A DNA stretch of 64,000 bases from contig VYZI01000261.1 in the NCBI GenBank assembly GCA_013397695.1, positions 63,740-127,739 of the forward strand, read 5' to 3'. A program made the translations under genes and the position numbers. A model generated the notes under the pieces. It ran no database searches and had not been told where the DNA came from. It saw nothing but the letters and a program-made list of their open reading frames with translations. Source of the DNA: Centropus unirufus (Eukaryota > Chordata > Aves > Cuculiformes > Centropidae). Positions within the stretch are counted from its first letter, which is position 1, and the number at the start of each line of letters is the position of its first letter. Shown piece after piece: positions 22,899 to 36,378 of this stretch.

Positions 22899-25863
22899 TA
22901 CATCAGTTGGGTGACAGTCATAATACTTGGGAAATCTGAAATAAAATGTGACAGCTCCAAGTGAAATTAGCTCAGCTTTTGGCTTGTTCTGACTTACCAT
23001 TTTCAACTTATATTTCGAAATACTTTTGCATCAAATTGGAATAATTTCTGAAAACACTTCCAGCAACAAACATGTCTTTTCCACTCCTGATCTCTCTTAT
23101 GTCGTTATGGTTGGCTATTTCAATCTTCTGTTTTTGCACTGACCTATTTGTATCTTTTTCAGCAGGCTCTAAACAAAAGGAAGATAAAGATGGAACCATG
23201 TTGAGACACCCTCTCTAATCCGTCTCCAAAGCAGGGCTTTTTGTGTGTATTCTAGCCAAATGGCTCAGTTGCCATTTTCTTGTGAGCCTTGACAAGAGCC
23301 CATCCTTCTCTAGCAGTTGGGACAATACAAACACAAAGGCCTGGATGCCGGTCCTGCCTGTGACTAATGCATAGGTAGGAGGGGGAGAAAGTGTAATATT
23401 TCCTTCCAATTCTCCAAGCCATCAGGCAGCTGGGAGCCAGGAAGCCAACTCTTGCACTCTGGTGTACAAGTACCACAGGCATGCTGGAGCTCAGCGGCAG
23501 AACAGCTGGGGGCTGGCAGCTGCTCTGCAGGCAGCATCTGCTGTGCTTCAGAAAAGGAGGTGGGAGAATCAGCACCAACCATCTGGAAGAGCTGTGCCTG
23601 TTTCTTCTTCCCCTGGTCCTGTTCAAATACTGTCCCCGTGTCCCTTGGCCCTGGCCACTCTAAAGGAAGAACCCTTCATCCTCCCAGTGGGGTCAGCTGT
23701 TGTGTCTTTCTGCACCCCTTTGCATATGACAACGGGTGACGGGACGGAGCCACACTATCCCTCAAGTGGAGTCTCTTCAGACCAGCAGGGTCGGTGTTAA
23801 ATTCCGTGAGGAGCTTTGTTTTTGTTTCCCTTCAGTTCCCTCAGATATGGACAACTCTGAATAATGAATGCAGCATTTACAAGCTGGCTGAATTAAGCAG
23901 CATTCAGCTTAATTAGGGGGATGGTTATTCAGGGAAGAAATCAATGTACACATCTCATATGCAGTGCAAAGTGTGGTGTGGGAGAAGGTGAGAAAAGACC
24001 TGTGCACAGACAGCAAGGGAAGTATCCATGTGCCTTCTTTGGACAGCCTAACATGCCCACAGCCAGGTAGATCTTTCCCCTGTGCTTGAACATATCTCTA
24101 AAGTGGCTTTTTACAGCACCATTTGTCAGCGCTCAATACCTTCCTGCTTGGTCCCAAGTTAAGATTTATTAGTCGTATTGCAATATCACTTAGGCATCCT
24201 GCATTGAGTGAGCTGAGAGTTACCTGGACCATAAAGATGATCCCAAAATAAACTTATAAGGTTAGGCTGAGTTTATATCTTTATGGTGTGCATTAAGAAA
24301 GTGATGCCGAGGTATTTCCTATCTTAGAGCTGAGCAGTTGTGACCTCCGAGGCATTTCAGGTTGACAGGAAAAGGAAATTCCCATTTTCTGATTGAGCAT
24401 GCCAAGCAAAATCCCAAAAGCTTATTGCCAAACATGGTTAGATTTTTTCTCAGTTTATGGTAGTAGAATAGAAGAATACCAAGATCTCACCTGCACCTTC
24501 CTTTCCCCAATTGTAGATTGCGGACTCTGATGGGATTTGTAGGATGTTTAAGTAGTTACAGATAACTGTAAATCTTAAGTGTGAAAATATTGCATGCCAG
24601 CTTTTGGGAAGGCAGAGACAGCCTCTCTCTATGCAGCAACAATACAATGAGATCATGAGGACCAAACACTGGAGTGTTTTAAATGAAGGTATATGTTCAT
24701 AGCCTTGGACTCTCCATTTTCCTTTCAGGATTTGACTTTTTCTAAATCTTCTTTTTTTTTTTTTTCTCCAGAAGCTCCTGTGCTTTTTAATTTTAATTAA
24801 TGTTTTTGTATTAGTGTTCAGCTTACTGCCAATCTGTTGTTTGTAGCCTTGGAGGTCAGTTTTCAGTCCTTGGTACATGCTTATATTTTCAAAGATACTA
24901 GGGAATTTAAAGTTTATGAGAGCAGTTCCATTGACACTATTAGAAACACTTAAGTACCCAAGTAAAGCATAAATTTAAGAGCCTTGTTTTATCGAATTAA
25001 ATCTGGAATAATGATACAGAAGTGGGCCAAGCTGTCTAGATATATACTGGGTGTTTGGAAGCAGAATCGGGACTTAATCTTAATTTATTTTACTGGAAGA
25101 ACTTCTAACACCTTAATAGATAGATGCTCTGTTGTATAAATGAAGTTAATGAGGGTGATTTGAGACTTCCTATGTACTGTACTTTTGAAGGTTTACTGTA
25201 AGATATTGCAGTTGTAGCAGAAAGTGCAGAAAGCACCATGTCCCCATGGTACATTATGTGCAGCTCTTTCCAGTGGCAGTAAATGTTCTGGCTTAATAAA
25301 AAAAATCACATTTCTTTCTATTACTACTTGCCTAGAGAAGCTAGAATAACTTTGGACCAAGGAATACATTATTTTAAATCTTAAATTTCAAAACTGAATT
25401 ACACAAGGACTTGCAGATATGATTCATATGTCCCCCATTACTTCCAGTCTCTTTCTTTTTCTCCTGCTAACTTAAATTTGTGTGAGAATTGTAGTGCTGT
25501 CAGAAGCAATTGAAGTAGTTGGAGGCATGACACGGGCAGGCACGGCGGGCAAGCATCCCTGGTGTGCTGGAACTTTGCTCCTGAGACTTAGCACAGCCTA
25601 GTCACCTCGTTGGCTGCCTCCTCCCACTGGAGGTCATTTATCTAAACTTTTCCTAGCCAATTGTCTGCTCAGCTGGAGTCACTCTCATACTTCTTGCAAA
25701 TTATCCTCAAGCAGGCATAGCTTTAGATTTAAATCACTAAATTCTACTATTTGCAAGGTTCATGGAGAGATTTCTGTGGGCATTTGTTGGCCTTCAGGCC
25801 TCACCTAGTCGTTGCAGGCACTTCTTTCAGTGGGTTCGTCTCTACCTCCTGTGATACCTGAGC
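22899..25863. other. No gene seen; single-copy-like DNA
   Basis: No exon or repeat recognised. Several overlapping frames at 23250-23800 on both strands reflect a GC-richer patch; no single one is convincing. A 142-codon minus frame (24450-24878) runs through a T18 tract that encodes poly-lysine and looks spurious. An inverted repeat AATTAAGC...GCTTAATT lies at 23891-23914 within a possible regulatory block. Confidence 0.5.
23840..23940. promoter_or_regulatory. Candidate regulatory block with a homeodomain dyad
   Basis: AATTAAGC (23891-23898) and its exact reverse complement GCTTAATT (23907-23914) are separated by eight bases, followed by GGATGG and 'ggttattcag'. Symmetric TAAT sites can bind homeodomain dimers. 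An 8-bp dyad alone can occur by chance, so confidence is low. Confidence 0.18.
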
Positions 25864-25980
25864 ACCTCAGTTTGGTAAAATGGGGATAATGGTGGTTACC
25901 CACCCACCGCGCATGCCTGTCATGAAGATTTATGAAGTGATATTTTCAAAGTGTAAAGCATTATTTATGCCAGGTGCTGC
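25864..25980 (+). repeat. MIR-type SINE fragment (sense)
   Basis: Matches the MIR body in sense order. 'cctcagttt' is followed, after a ~6-base deletion, by 'ggtaaaatggggataatgg' (usual 'tctgtaaaatggggataataa'). Then come 'gtcatgaagatttatgaag' (usual 'gttgtgaggattaaatgag'), 'gtgtaaagcatt' and 'gccaggtgctg'. The order and spacing of four blocks make chance unlikely. The tRNA-like head upstream is not clearly recognisable. Confidence 0.65.
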
Positions 25981-28900
25981 AATTTATCAAATGGTATAAA
26001 CATTGGGTAGTTAAATATTTAAAGCACATTCTTTGGAACTGGGACATCTGTGGCCTTTATCAGCTCTATTAACAGCTTCCTACCTGTTCCTGGATTAGAC
26101 ATTTCCTTATTCCTGCCACTTCTCTCCCCACAGCTTTTATCTAATGCATTTATTTAGCTGTGAACCCTTCTGGTGAGCAATACTCTGATGAGGTGCTGGC
26201 TGAAGGTCATATTCAGTGGGTCCCGTTTACTCATATATCCTTCAAGGCTTTGGATAGAAGATTTCAGCCCAGTCTGAATTCAGGGATGCACAGGAGGATC
26301 AGGTCCTCTACCAGCTACCTTCAGTTGTATTTCAACTTTAAGCTTTCCTGTTTTTTTTCCTGTTAGTATCTGTTCTCCATCTTACATCTATTGTGTGGCT
26401 TGGCCAGAGCTGGTTTAGGGTGCCACTGTGTCACAGCTCTAGGAAGCATCAAGCTCAATACTATGAAGCGCAGTGGCCTGAGACAGAGCATGTGGCCGGG
26501 AATAGACTATTTAAGCATTCCTTCTTCTCTTAAATTCTGATTTGATGATCAGAAAACAAATACGCATTCCAATATCATTGACAATAAGCTTTCTCACCTT
26601 TTAAGAGAAAGCTGATGTTGACTTTTCCTCCTGGTTGGTACTTTTCTCCTGACTCCAGAGCTCCGGAATACAGATACATAGTGGGCTCATACCTGTCTCT
26701 TTTGTATCATATAAAAATATCATTAGAAAAATCATTGCAGACAAATCCCAGAAGGGTTTGTCACGTAGAGTAGTGGACATGGATCCAGTAGAACTGAGGC
26801 AGTAGCCTCAACTCCAGCTATGAGAGATTGATGGCTCACACTGTTTTAGATGATGCATAGGTATTGAGAATGGACCCATCTCTAGTGGAATCTCCTATTT
26901 CTCCATGTAAAATGTCCATATTCAGTTGTTTACTCATGGAAGTACTTTTCCTCCCCTGGAAGTACACCATAGTGCCCTCTAACTTGATTGTGATCAAGTG
27001 TAATAGTCAACACAGACAACTTCTAAAAATAACATTCGAGGCATTTTCAATGTAATATTTTTTGAAGAATCATAATGCAGAGTATGTTTTGTCTGTAGAT
27101 TATTGGTACCAACTTCTGACTCAACTGCAATGTGCATATTTTGTGATGGAGGATTTTTTTTCTGCAGTACTTAATGTTTGGAGAGAGTTTAATCAAGAAA
27201 CATGAGTAATTGGCATTAACATTCACTTCTGAGCAAGAGAACAGCTTTGATAGCATCTATACTCATTAGACTTTTCACTCCAAATGCTGTTCATTACAGT
27301 GAGCTCTTTTTGTATTGGCTTTTACTTTGTAAATACAGCACAGATTCTGCTCGGCACAGAAGTATTCCATGAACAAACACTCTGGTTACACAAAAGTGAA
27401 AAGTTTTAACTGTCAAAAAGAAACAAGCAGAGCACTGCAGGTGCTTTGAGAAAATTTCTAAGCACTTTGCAACATGACATAAAAACCTGCAATGACGGAA
27501 CACAAGACTTATTTACTGGCTGCCTAATTGGAATGAGTAGGATTGATTTTGTTCACATACTGCAATGAATCTTTGGAAAAGCTCAGGCTTCACCTTGAGA
27601 GACCTGATGAAAGTTTGTTAGGATATATTTATGGAGCCAGGACCACTTTATGCAGCACAGAGCCATGAGCCATAGCAGCAGTGAGCGGGGAGGGAGTTAG
27701 ACAGGTCCCGCCAGCTTATGCAGAAGTCCTGAACAGCAAATGGGTACTGATCCCTAAAGTGACTGTATCAGCATGTCACATGGCACTCCCTGTCCTCTGA
27801 CCACTGGAATTAGTGCAGATGAAAGGCATTTAACCCCGTTAAAGTCTCTGTTTACTTTTTGAATGCTTAACAGATCCATATAGATGTATGAATAAGCACT
27901 TCCCCTGTTCACTTTGGAAAGAAGCACATAGGGTAATGCTGATTTTCAGCTAGCTTGTAAAATAACAATAAGAATATTGTGTTACTGTAGTATCTAAAAT
28001 GGCCCTAGGGCATTAGATAGGAAGTGTGTTCTATGTCAATTCACCCCTTCACTCCCTGATTAAATTTGCACACAAATCAAGTAGTTCAAAGTCTCAATTT
28101 GTTTAATGAGTTGACTTGACAAATAGATAATTTTCTCCCTTAGCAACTACCCTGAAAATGTGAGTCGGCAGGAGCCCTGATTTTCATATCTATCAATACA
28201 AACAGATTGGGGATCTAGTTCTACTGTGTAGTGATACTTAACATTTTCACAATATTAAGGCATTTCTCAGGTAATGTGTCATCTATTATTTCAAGTAATG
28301 CTAACGATGTTCATGTCGAGTGAAGTACAGAAATGCCAATTGCTTTATGCCAGTACTTGAGGATAACGTGCCAATGCAAGAACCCTTGGAACCCAGTTGC
28401 CTGCTGTGACCATCTGACCTGAGTTTTTACTCATTGCTACACCCTGCAGGGTGATCTGCAGTAGCCAAATAATTTCAAAGACCTTCAGCCTCTTTATGTG
28501 TTCCATAGTTTCCTGCTATGTTACAATCAAGAGCCAGAAAATCCTAGGGGCCATTGCTCATTTACGAAACTCCATTAGAAAAATGCTGCATTACATTTAC
28601 CTTTGGAATGCCAGTATTGTATGAGATTTACCTGTTTTGGCTCTTCATTCTGCACATAGCAATGCAGTCCAAGCAATAGAGCTTTGATTAGTTTTGGCCC
28701 AAGTCTGCTCTTGCTGAACTAACTATGAAATTAGTCAAGAATAGTGAAGAATATTGAAGTTGAGTGCTCTAGGCCAAAAGCTTTTCAGTGAACTCTTCTC
28801 CAGAAAGAATGATTTTGCTCTTTCCAACCTTATACTCTTCAAGCCTTTAGTCTAGGAAAAAGGCCTAAGTGAAATGAAGCCATCTCTCTCCTTTGCTGGG

Positions 28901-30636
28901 TTCAAGGCTGATCTGGGACATTAGCTCAGCACAAAAAAGTGGTCCCTTGCTACATGCAGGTGAAAGGGCTGCAAAGTCTCACCTCTGATTCTTGCTCCCT
29001 GGCCCCTGCTCTTTGCTATCATGGTGGCTTCCATGAGGCTGTAAGTCACCTTCACCTGCAGTGTAGTCACCTACTCACCTGCAGTAAGCCCATGCCAGAG
29101 CAGAACACCCTGATGCCATTTTCCCATTGTACAGCAACAGTATTGAAGGGGCTATAGCCTACTGGGGAGGCCACGGTGTCCTTTCCCTTCATGCTGCAAA
29201 CATTACTTTTCTTCTTAAAAAGCAATAATGACGTAATACTGTCACTACTGTTGTTGCATAACAGTAGCAGCAACAAAACAAGGGTTGGTCCAGCCACACA
29301 ACTTGCATTTCTCACTGCCTATTTCCTTATTTTCCTTTACTACTCATAATTTTTGTTTTTCTTTTTGAGAGACCCAGCAAGATCTCATGCTGGAGCTACA
29401 GCTCCCTCCAAGATTCGTACACCACCTCACGGCTGTTAGGAGGTGGGAGGATGAATGTGACCAGCTATTAGAGTGTGGCTGATGTGCGGTGAAGATTTAC
29501 TCAAATCTAACTCGGGAAAACTGGCCTGTGGGACTGCGCTCCAAGACTGGAGCTGTGGTTCTGGCAGAGTTGAGGAAGAAGTCTGTTGAAGGGATAGAAA
29601 GTGAAGGAGGCCAAGCAAGAACAAGAAGGTGCTACTGCACTGATGGGCCAGGAGAAAGAATGAGCTCAAGTGAGGGCAGAACAAGGGGAAAAAGGATAAA
29701 GATAGGAGTTTAAATATGGACAAGAAGGAGCAAAACCAGGCCTTAAGGACAGAATAAGAGATATGGTGAAAAGGGCCAAGGACTGTCAGCAAACAGAGTC
29801 TGAACGGTAATGGATAAGGGGCTTTAGCTACAGTGATGTGAATGGTAAGGAGAGTGGGAAAATAGACAGCAGAGAGCTTGCAGTAATCTATTTAGCCAGA
29901 AGGAACCTTGACTGCTCTTCAGATCTCAGAAGTTCGTTGGAACACGATGGGACATCTATGAGAGCAGGCTCTCTTGGGGAATTCACAAGGCTTTCCAGGT
30001 GAGGAGAGCATAGAAAGACCTTTGTCTGGCAGATTTTTGTTGTTGCTGGCTTCACTTGTAGCTGGGAATTGAGATCAAAACAAAAATAAACATTTGTTTC
30101 CCCCAGCAATCCTTAATCATTGAAATATTGAGTGAGCCTGTGAGTTTGGTTTAATCAATGCTAGTCTGGTCAAACTTGTCACTTCTAGACGAAAAATTGC
30201 ATGTACGCTGAAGGAGAAAACAAGACCAGAAAAAAACTCCACCATTGACAATGACCTTTGAGCAAAAGTATATTTTATTTCTGTTGCCCTCATATATTTT
30301 AAACTTTCTAAATCAAAGTTCAGAGTAGAAGTCAGAGCTAAGTTCAGAGACCTTTGTTCACAGTAAGGGACTTGAATAAATGACCTCATTTGTCAGAGGT
30401 TCAGAGCACTGACTTTCCATGAAAGCAGTGGAAATATCAAGTACTGTCTTCCAAAACAAAGTGATAATTTTTCTAGTTGTGACACTTTTTCTCATCCCAG
30501 GGCCTTTGACATGTCTCCTGTGATGTCTTGGACCTTTCAGCTTGGCTTCCTAGTAGAAGAACAATAATTGACACCAAATCTGGTTCCAAGTATTTTGTCA
30601 CTGGATCTGGAAAAATAGGGGCCTCAAACCATGCAG
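25981..30636. other. No gene seen; single-copy-like DNA
   Basis: AT-rich sequence with no repeat or exon I can identify. Frames are short (118 codons at most, minus, 29436-29792). Homeodomain-type sites occur around 28060-28140. Nothing else stands out. Confidence 0.5.
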
Positions 30637-30669
<33 letters not shown>

Positions 30670-30670
30670 T
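30637..30670. repeat. (ATT)n microsatellite
   Basis: Eleven consecutive ATT units, about 34 bp, uninterrupted, in unique AT-rich sequence. Likely length-polymorphic. Confidence 0.95.
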
Positions 30671-33600
30671 GTTATGCTAAGGAGAATAAACTCATGAAAA
30701 AGAAATCCTCTGTTTCTTCATGGGGTTCGTTCTAAACAGAAAAAGTGAAGGATATCTGGTGTATCTGAAATCAAGTATAATGCTGCAAATCTTTCCAGGA
30801 CTAAACACTGGCTCATAACAAGAAAAATAGTCTTGAAGACCACATGAAACCATACTGTCTGTTGATATTTTTCCTGAGTGTGTCGCAGTAGATATTCAAC
30901 TCTGGACATCTGACTCTGAAAAAGTGAACATAATTTTTTTTAGGTAGATTAGCTCCATTTTGGCTAAAAGAACCACTAAGGAACAGATGGAGAAATATTG
31001 CATACCAGCATGATAACCTTGTGTGACAGCATAGTCATGATAAATATGCTATACATCTATAAGTTCAGTCTGATACATAGGCTGGACCAAAGGGTTCTCC
31101 CTCAATGTGATGATCTATTGTATTGCCCAGCCAACTGGAGTGGCATTAAAATGAATTATACCAGGCTCCTGGTTTGGAAATTGTCTAGTCCATTATTTTT
31201 TTTTAAGTACAGATTTCTTAAAGGGCAGAAGGAACCTTGGAGAGAGAGAATGAATTGGAAACAAATTTTAACCGTGACATTCTGCCCTCTTTTCTCTCCT
31301 TGCCATTTTTGGCAATTAGGACATTATTTCCTCCTTCCTGTCAAGGACTGTTAGGGTTTGAAAAAGGCTTTTCAGTTTTTTGCTTTTGTTCCGATTTGCT
31401 GAAAGTGAAGAAAAGAGTTGTTTATCCTTCCATGCCTGCAAAGCTATCTCGGTGTTGTTTTTTTTTCATGTCACACATCCTTTTCTTATTTTCTGATGCA
31501 GTTTCATAAAGTGAACATAAGAGATGGACCAATGGGTTGCTCAGCCTAAATACTTAGTATTTTACAACTTTTTCATGATACTGCAGACCGCAATCTGCTG
31601 TACTGCTCAACTAGCCTCCTTTCCGTGTTGTTATGATAACCACATTTCTGCAAGTTCTTATTCTTCCAGCTGACTCATGTATGAAAAGGTTTTCAAGTTG
31701 CCCAATCCATTCTCAGGTTAATAAGCAAGGTAACTGNATTTTATTTTTAAAAGTATACTAATTTTAAATATTGTACTGCTTATTTTGTACATTTCCAGTT
31801 GCATAACTGACACAGATTTTGTATATTTGCTATAGCTAGAAATGTTTTCAGCACCACCATAAACAAGCAATATATTCTCTGGTAATAGCTAGTGCTTTCG
31901 TAATATCAGATAGGATGATCCCCAGAAAGACAGGGTTTGACTTATCCAAGATATCCAGTAAGACAATGCAATTTTGTTCCATTGCAGCCTATCTAACTCT
32001 GCAAATCCGGTCTATGTACACATGCAGGTGCTGAGTGGTATTGTGCAAGTTCAGCAATTCACAACCTTATTGGGTTGTCATCAGTCTGCTCATCTCCCCT
32101 TCACTTCCGTTTGGAAATGGAGCTCTTACAGTCATTCACTTTACATTTTGAATTCTCTGGCCTGCAGTAAAGGGTGTAAATTAATATGATACTCAGATCA
32201 GGTGCTAATTGTGGGTGAATCACCCTCAATCTTGGATGTGCAAAATTGTTTACTACTGTATTGAATCTAAACCTGGAGGAGACTTGCATATGGTTCATAA
32301 TTCATATACATCTGGCTTTGGATGTGCTAATCAGATAATCAGGAAAGCTGCGCAGAACAACATGGCTTTGATTTTCCAAGAAGTCCTTACAACTGGAGTC
32401 CTAATTTTGGACTGTGATGTTTAAGTTACCTGCAAAAAAAAAAAAAAGATTTTACATGATTATAGTTTGGTTGCTTATTTTGCCAAATGCTAATATTTTG
32501 ACAGATGCCAAAAGTATTGATACAAATACCCTTTTCTGATAATTCTTATTGCTGTCTGTACCATTGTCTCTGTTTCTCACATGGTTTTATGTAAACTTTT
32601 CAGTGTGCAGTCCCTATGGAGTGATGATCAATTTGTGTAATTCAATAATTACAAATATTTACATACTTTGGATTTTCCAGTGTCATGAGCAGCTGGTGGT
32701 TGATCTACAGGCATAGAGTCTGCGTCCATGCCCTCTCAAGGCTCTCTTGGAACTGCTTAGTGATTTTGAAGCACTTAAACAGCAGGGACTTTCTGGGAAC
32801 AGTCCAGCTTGCTCTGGTAATAGGAGCCATTTAGCAAATGGTGATAACTAATTTAATTAAGATCAGATGCTAATGCCATTTGTGAAGATGATGCTGCAGG
32901 GACACAGGCCTACTGTTCTTTGGCTCTGAAGCCTCCGCTTGATTTTTGGAGTGCCATGACATACATGCACTAACACACTGGCAGCAATGCACAAAAAATG
33001 GACAAAGTATTCAGATATTTGTCATTAAGCCAAGCCATTTTATCTGCTCAGCTGTCAGATGTTGTCAAGACCAGTGGTTTTATCATTCTTGAAAGAACTC
33101 ATTCCTCAAATGACTGACTCAAAATGATCGATGTTCTGAAATTCTTGTCACTTACTGTGTAATTTACACTTTGGATCTGATTTCCACAGTGAGTTCTCAA
33201 AAGATTGGTCTGCACTGATAGTATATGTCTACTTTTCGTCAATCAACAAAAAGGTTCCAACTCATTGTTGCTGCTTCTCTGCCATCTTGGATTACATCTA
33301 AATGTCCTACAGAGCATGACTTTCATGTTCTGTCAGCTCAGAAAAAAATATCATCACTCATTATGTTACTTTACAGGTCAAGAAAATCTTGTTTGTATTT
33401 CCTACAGCCAAAAATGTGGACATTTTCCAGCTCAACTGTGGATCTCATACAGTAGTGTGGATAATGAAAGTTTCCAAGGGTTTTAGAAGCCATCAGACAG
33501 ATTCATGGAACATGGTGTAATATCACTTTCTGTCTAGCAATGCGGTTGATGAAAAAGGCCTGATATACATTACTGTACACATTTTTGCCAGTCATGATTG

Positions 33601-34789
33601 AAAAGAATTGGAATCATGGAGCCAATTCAAAGTATGGCCATGCTCATGCTTCTACCATTTCCATCCATCCTGATTTCTGACGAAACATCAATTGAAACAG
33701 TAGTTCTTAAGATTCCTTGCTGTGACTCATATTTTACCACAATCAAAACTGACCATTCCGTCTGATGATTTCAAGAAAGCAGTAATAGAAATGCCACTAA
33801 TGCTTCTAGGTAGATTTCTGATATTCCTTGTCAGCAATGGGTTCTTCAATGACAACAGGATCAGGCTTAAAAATAACCCTATTATTTTTCTCACAGGTTT
33901 TTTCTCTGGTCAGATTCATCCTTGGGGTCCAGGTAGTAGCTGTTGTTTATTCCCTTATGTTTTGCTTGTAGACCTAGGACCTGGCAGTTACACTTATCAC
34001 ACAGCTGGGTGTTGATTTCTTGTTTGGCAGCTGAGGGCCCTTCAACATTTTCAGGTATTATTGTCAGTGTTTGTCCTGATAACAGGCCTTTTATAAATAA
34101 CTGACAGCTTGCACATCTAGGTATGTCTTTAGTTGTGGTATTAGGTATTTAGCAGGATTTGTGGATTCATAGAGTCTGACAGGGATGGCAATGTAAGCAT
34201 TCCTGCTGGGGTCCTATTACATATGAATATCTATGAAAAACACTTGGTTTTCATTTTCTATTCTCTGCATGACTGCTTACAGGTAACTGCAGTGTGAGAA
34301 AAGGGGCAGAGTTATAAATTTTGCCTTGTGTCTGCATCAGAAAGCTTTAAAATATTCTTGTTTGTATGTTGTAAATTTGAAATCCCTTGAAGTCTTGTCT
34401 TCTTTGTTTGTTATAAAGGAAGAACAGAATCTAGACATAATATTGAAATAGATCTGACTCCCTGAAAACAGATTTTAACCAAGAATTCTTTCTTATTTCA
34501 TTAATGAATAAGGAGTATATCAATTGTGTGACTGAATCAATGCACCCTTAAATCAAATTTTTAAATACTTCACTCTGGTCCTCTGAGGAGTTCTCTAGCA
34601 TTGGTAAAGAGGAAGATTCAAAAGTTCTACTTCCACAACAATTTTTTTCCTCTTTTCCTCATCAAGAAGTAAGAGAGGAACAAAAATGCATTTCATCTAC
34701 TGGTTTCTCGAATACATCCATTGGATTTCCCATGCCCACTGATATGGTTACCCCATCATAGAAAGCCACTACACTGGTGAGGCAGCAGA
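30671..34789. other. No gene seen; single-copy-like DNA
   Basis: No recognised exon or repeat. One undetermined base is at 31737. An A-run (about 14) at 32435-32448 has no upstream polyadenylation signal, so it is not good evidence for a retrocopy. The 33190-34060 stretch has broken medium-length frames on both strands that I cannot assign. A TAAT-rich block lies at 32820-32890. Confidence 0.45.
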
Positions 34790-34882
34790 TTTAGCAGGAG
34801 GTGTCCCTGCCTATGGCAGGGAGGTTGGAACTAGATGATCTTCAAGATCCCTTCCAGCCCAAACTATTCCACGATTCTTTGA
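34790..34882 (+). mobile_element. CR1 LINE tail fragment (copy E)
   Basis: The last ~90 bp of a CR1: 'agcaggaggtgtccctgcc', 'atggcagggaggttggaac', 'tagatgatcttcaag' and 'atcccttccagcccaaac', ending in a mutated terminal repeat ('cacgattctttgat'). The tail matches the subfamily of copy B. Part of the upstream end is diverged, so the start is approximate. Confidence 0.9.
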
Positions 34883-36378
34883 TATTACGAAGTATGATAA
34901 GGCACAAGAAACAGAGAAGCTAAGATAATCACCACCAATGAACAGACATCCATCTATATTTACAGGACATGTAAACACTGAGAGCATAACACGGCTGTAA
35001 AGGATTGATGAGAAACTGAGGCAATATAGTATCAAATAAGAATGGGAGTCTCCAAAAGATATCGATTGAAATCCACACCAGATTTCCAGAATGATGCTCC
35101 TTTTTTCAATCAGAATTTGCAGGCTCACCAATTTTAAGAGTATGTGGTTTAACAACAGAGCACAGTGAGCTTTTTTTTGCAACAACCTTCAAGGATTTTA
35201 AAAATAAAAGCAGTGCTTAGTCCCAGTCAGAGAGCAAAGCTCTCACTGTGTGCGGAGTTGTTCAAATCTATAAGAAGACAATGAACCCCTGCCATTAGCA
35301 GCAGGGAAATAACAGATATGTATTAAAGAAGGAGTAATGGTTGTTTGGAGGGCAGAAAAAAATCAAGCAAAGATGGCAATAGGATGCTTTAATTTTTTTA
35401 AATAAATCTGGTATTAACTCTTTTCAGCAGAGTATCATTACAGTAGTAAAGTGAAACAGAGTTGTTACTTAACCTTGGAAGATGAGAGAGGTGTAAACCA
35501 AATCCCTAATGTTTACAGCAAGCAAGAAATGGCAGTAAATTTCTAGCTATGAGCCTAGGAAGCTACCATCAAAACCTCTGATGACACTTGATGCAGTAAA
35601 TGAGACTGGAAGGTAAATTCAGAGTCAACTATTACCCTGGGGCGTCTGACAAGTAGTTGTAAACTGATGATCATCAGGATCCTCTACCAGTGGAAGAATG
35701 TCTTAGGACGTGTTGAAATTGAATTATCATTGGATACATTAAGCTGTAAGAAATTAGTGTTCATATGTGCAGTCCTTTGAACAGAAAGAGCAGACCCCCT
35801 GTAAGAAGAAAGGAATGAAAATCTGTGGGTGTGTTTATGGGCAGGCAAGAGCTCAGACTTTGGGAACTGGGACCTGTGATTTCCCTTACAAAGCTGAAGA
35901 GAGTGTTAGAAAGCAAAACGTGATCTAGTGAGTATGGAGAGACATGAATATGCAAGAAGATTTCTGATTGCTCTGAACACAAGCCATGTGAAAAAACTGC
36001 CTCAGCTTGCCTAAATGTTTCTTCCTGCTCAAAAACAGTTTCTGCAAGATCTGTACATTAGAATAACAGGCAGCTGTGGCACTTCTCTTACAGAGCAGGT
36101 GCTCAAAGTTCTCCAGACTCCTGTCTTGATCTCATTTCTGGTTCATAAATGCATATTTAATCTTTATTCTTATGAAGTTTTCAGATATTGTTTCAGAGCT
36201 TTGTTAAACTGGGATTTATTGGTAATGCAACATGAGGAAACTTACAAAGCTCCCTTTTTTTTTACCAGTTCTTTATGGGTAAAAATCTGCAAGCATAAGT
36301 ATAGTTGTTTTTGTGTTGCTCTCTGCACATAAGCCAGAAATTTTAAATCAGACTTCTGTGTTGTGTGTGTATACATAT
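34883..36378. other. No gene seen; single-copy-like DNA
   Basis: No repeat or exon recognised. Frames of about 105-124 codons (minus 34811-35185, which overlaps CR1 copy E; plus 36015-36332) carry no domain I know. The sequence turns into a TG/TA run (tgtgtgtgtatacatat) at the edge of the second assembly gap. Confidence 0.5.

Noticed and set aside
24450..24878. 142-codon minus-strand frame
   Set aside because: Part of it is a translated poly-T tract (lysine-rich on the minus strand); no domain or homologue recognised.
26587..26613. Perfect 9-bp hairpin (AGCTTTCTC/GAGAAAGCT)
   Set aside because: About two such stems are expected by chance in a window this size; there is no RNA-gene context.
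32435..32448. A-run as the tail of a processed pseudogene
   Set aside because: No polyadenylation signal upstream, no flanking target duplication seen, and no recognisable coding sequence before it.
33900..34015. 'PGPGSY'-like (SHIPPO) peptide motif
   Set aside because: A single imperfect occurrence in a broken frame; the family needs several repeats.
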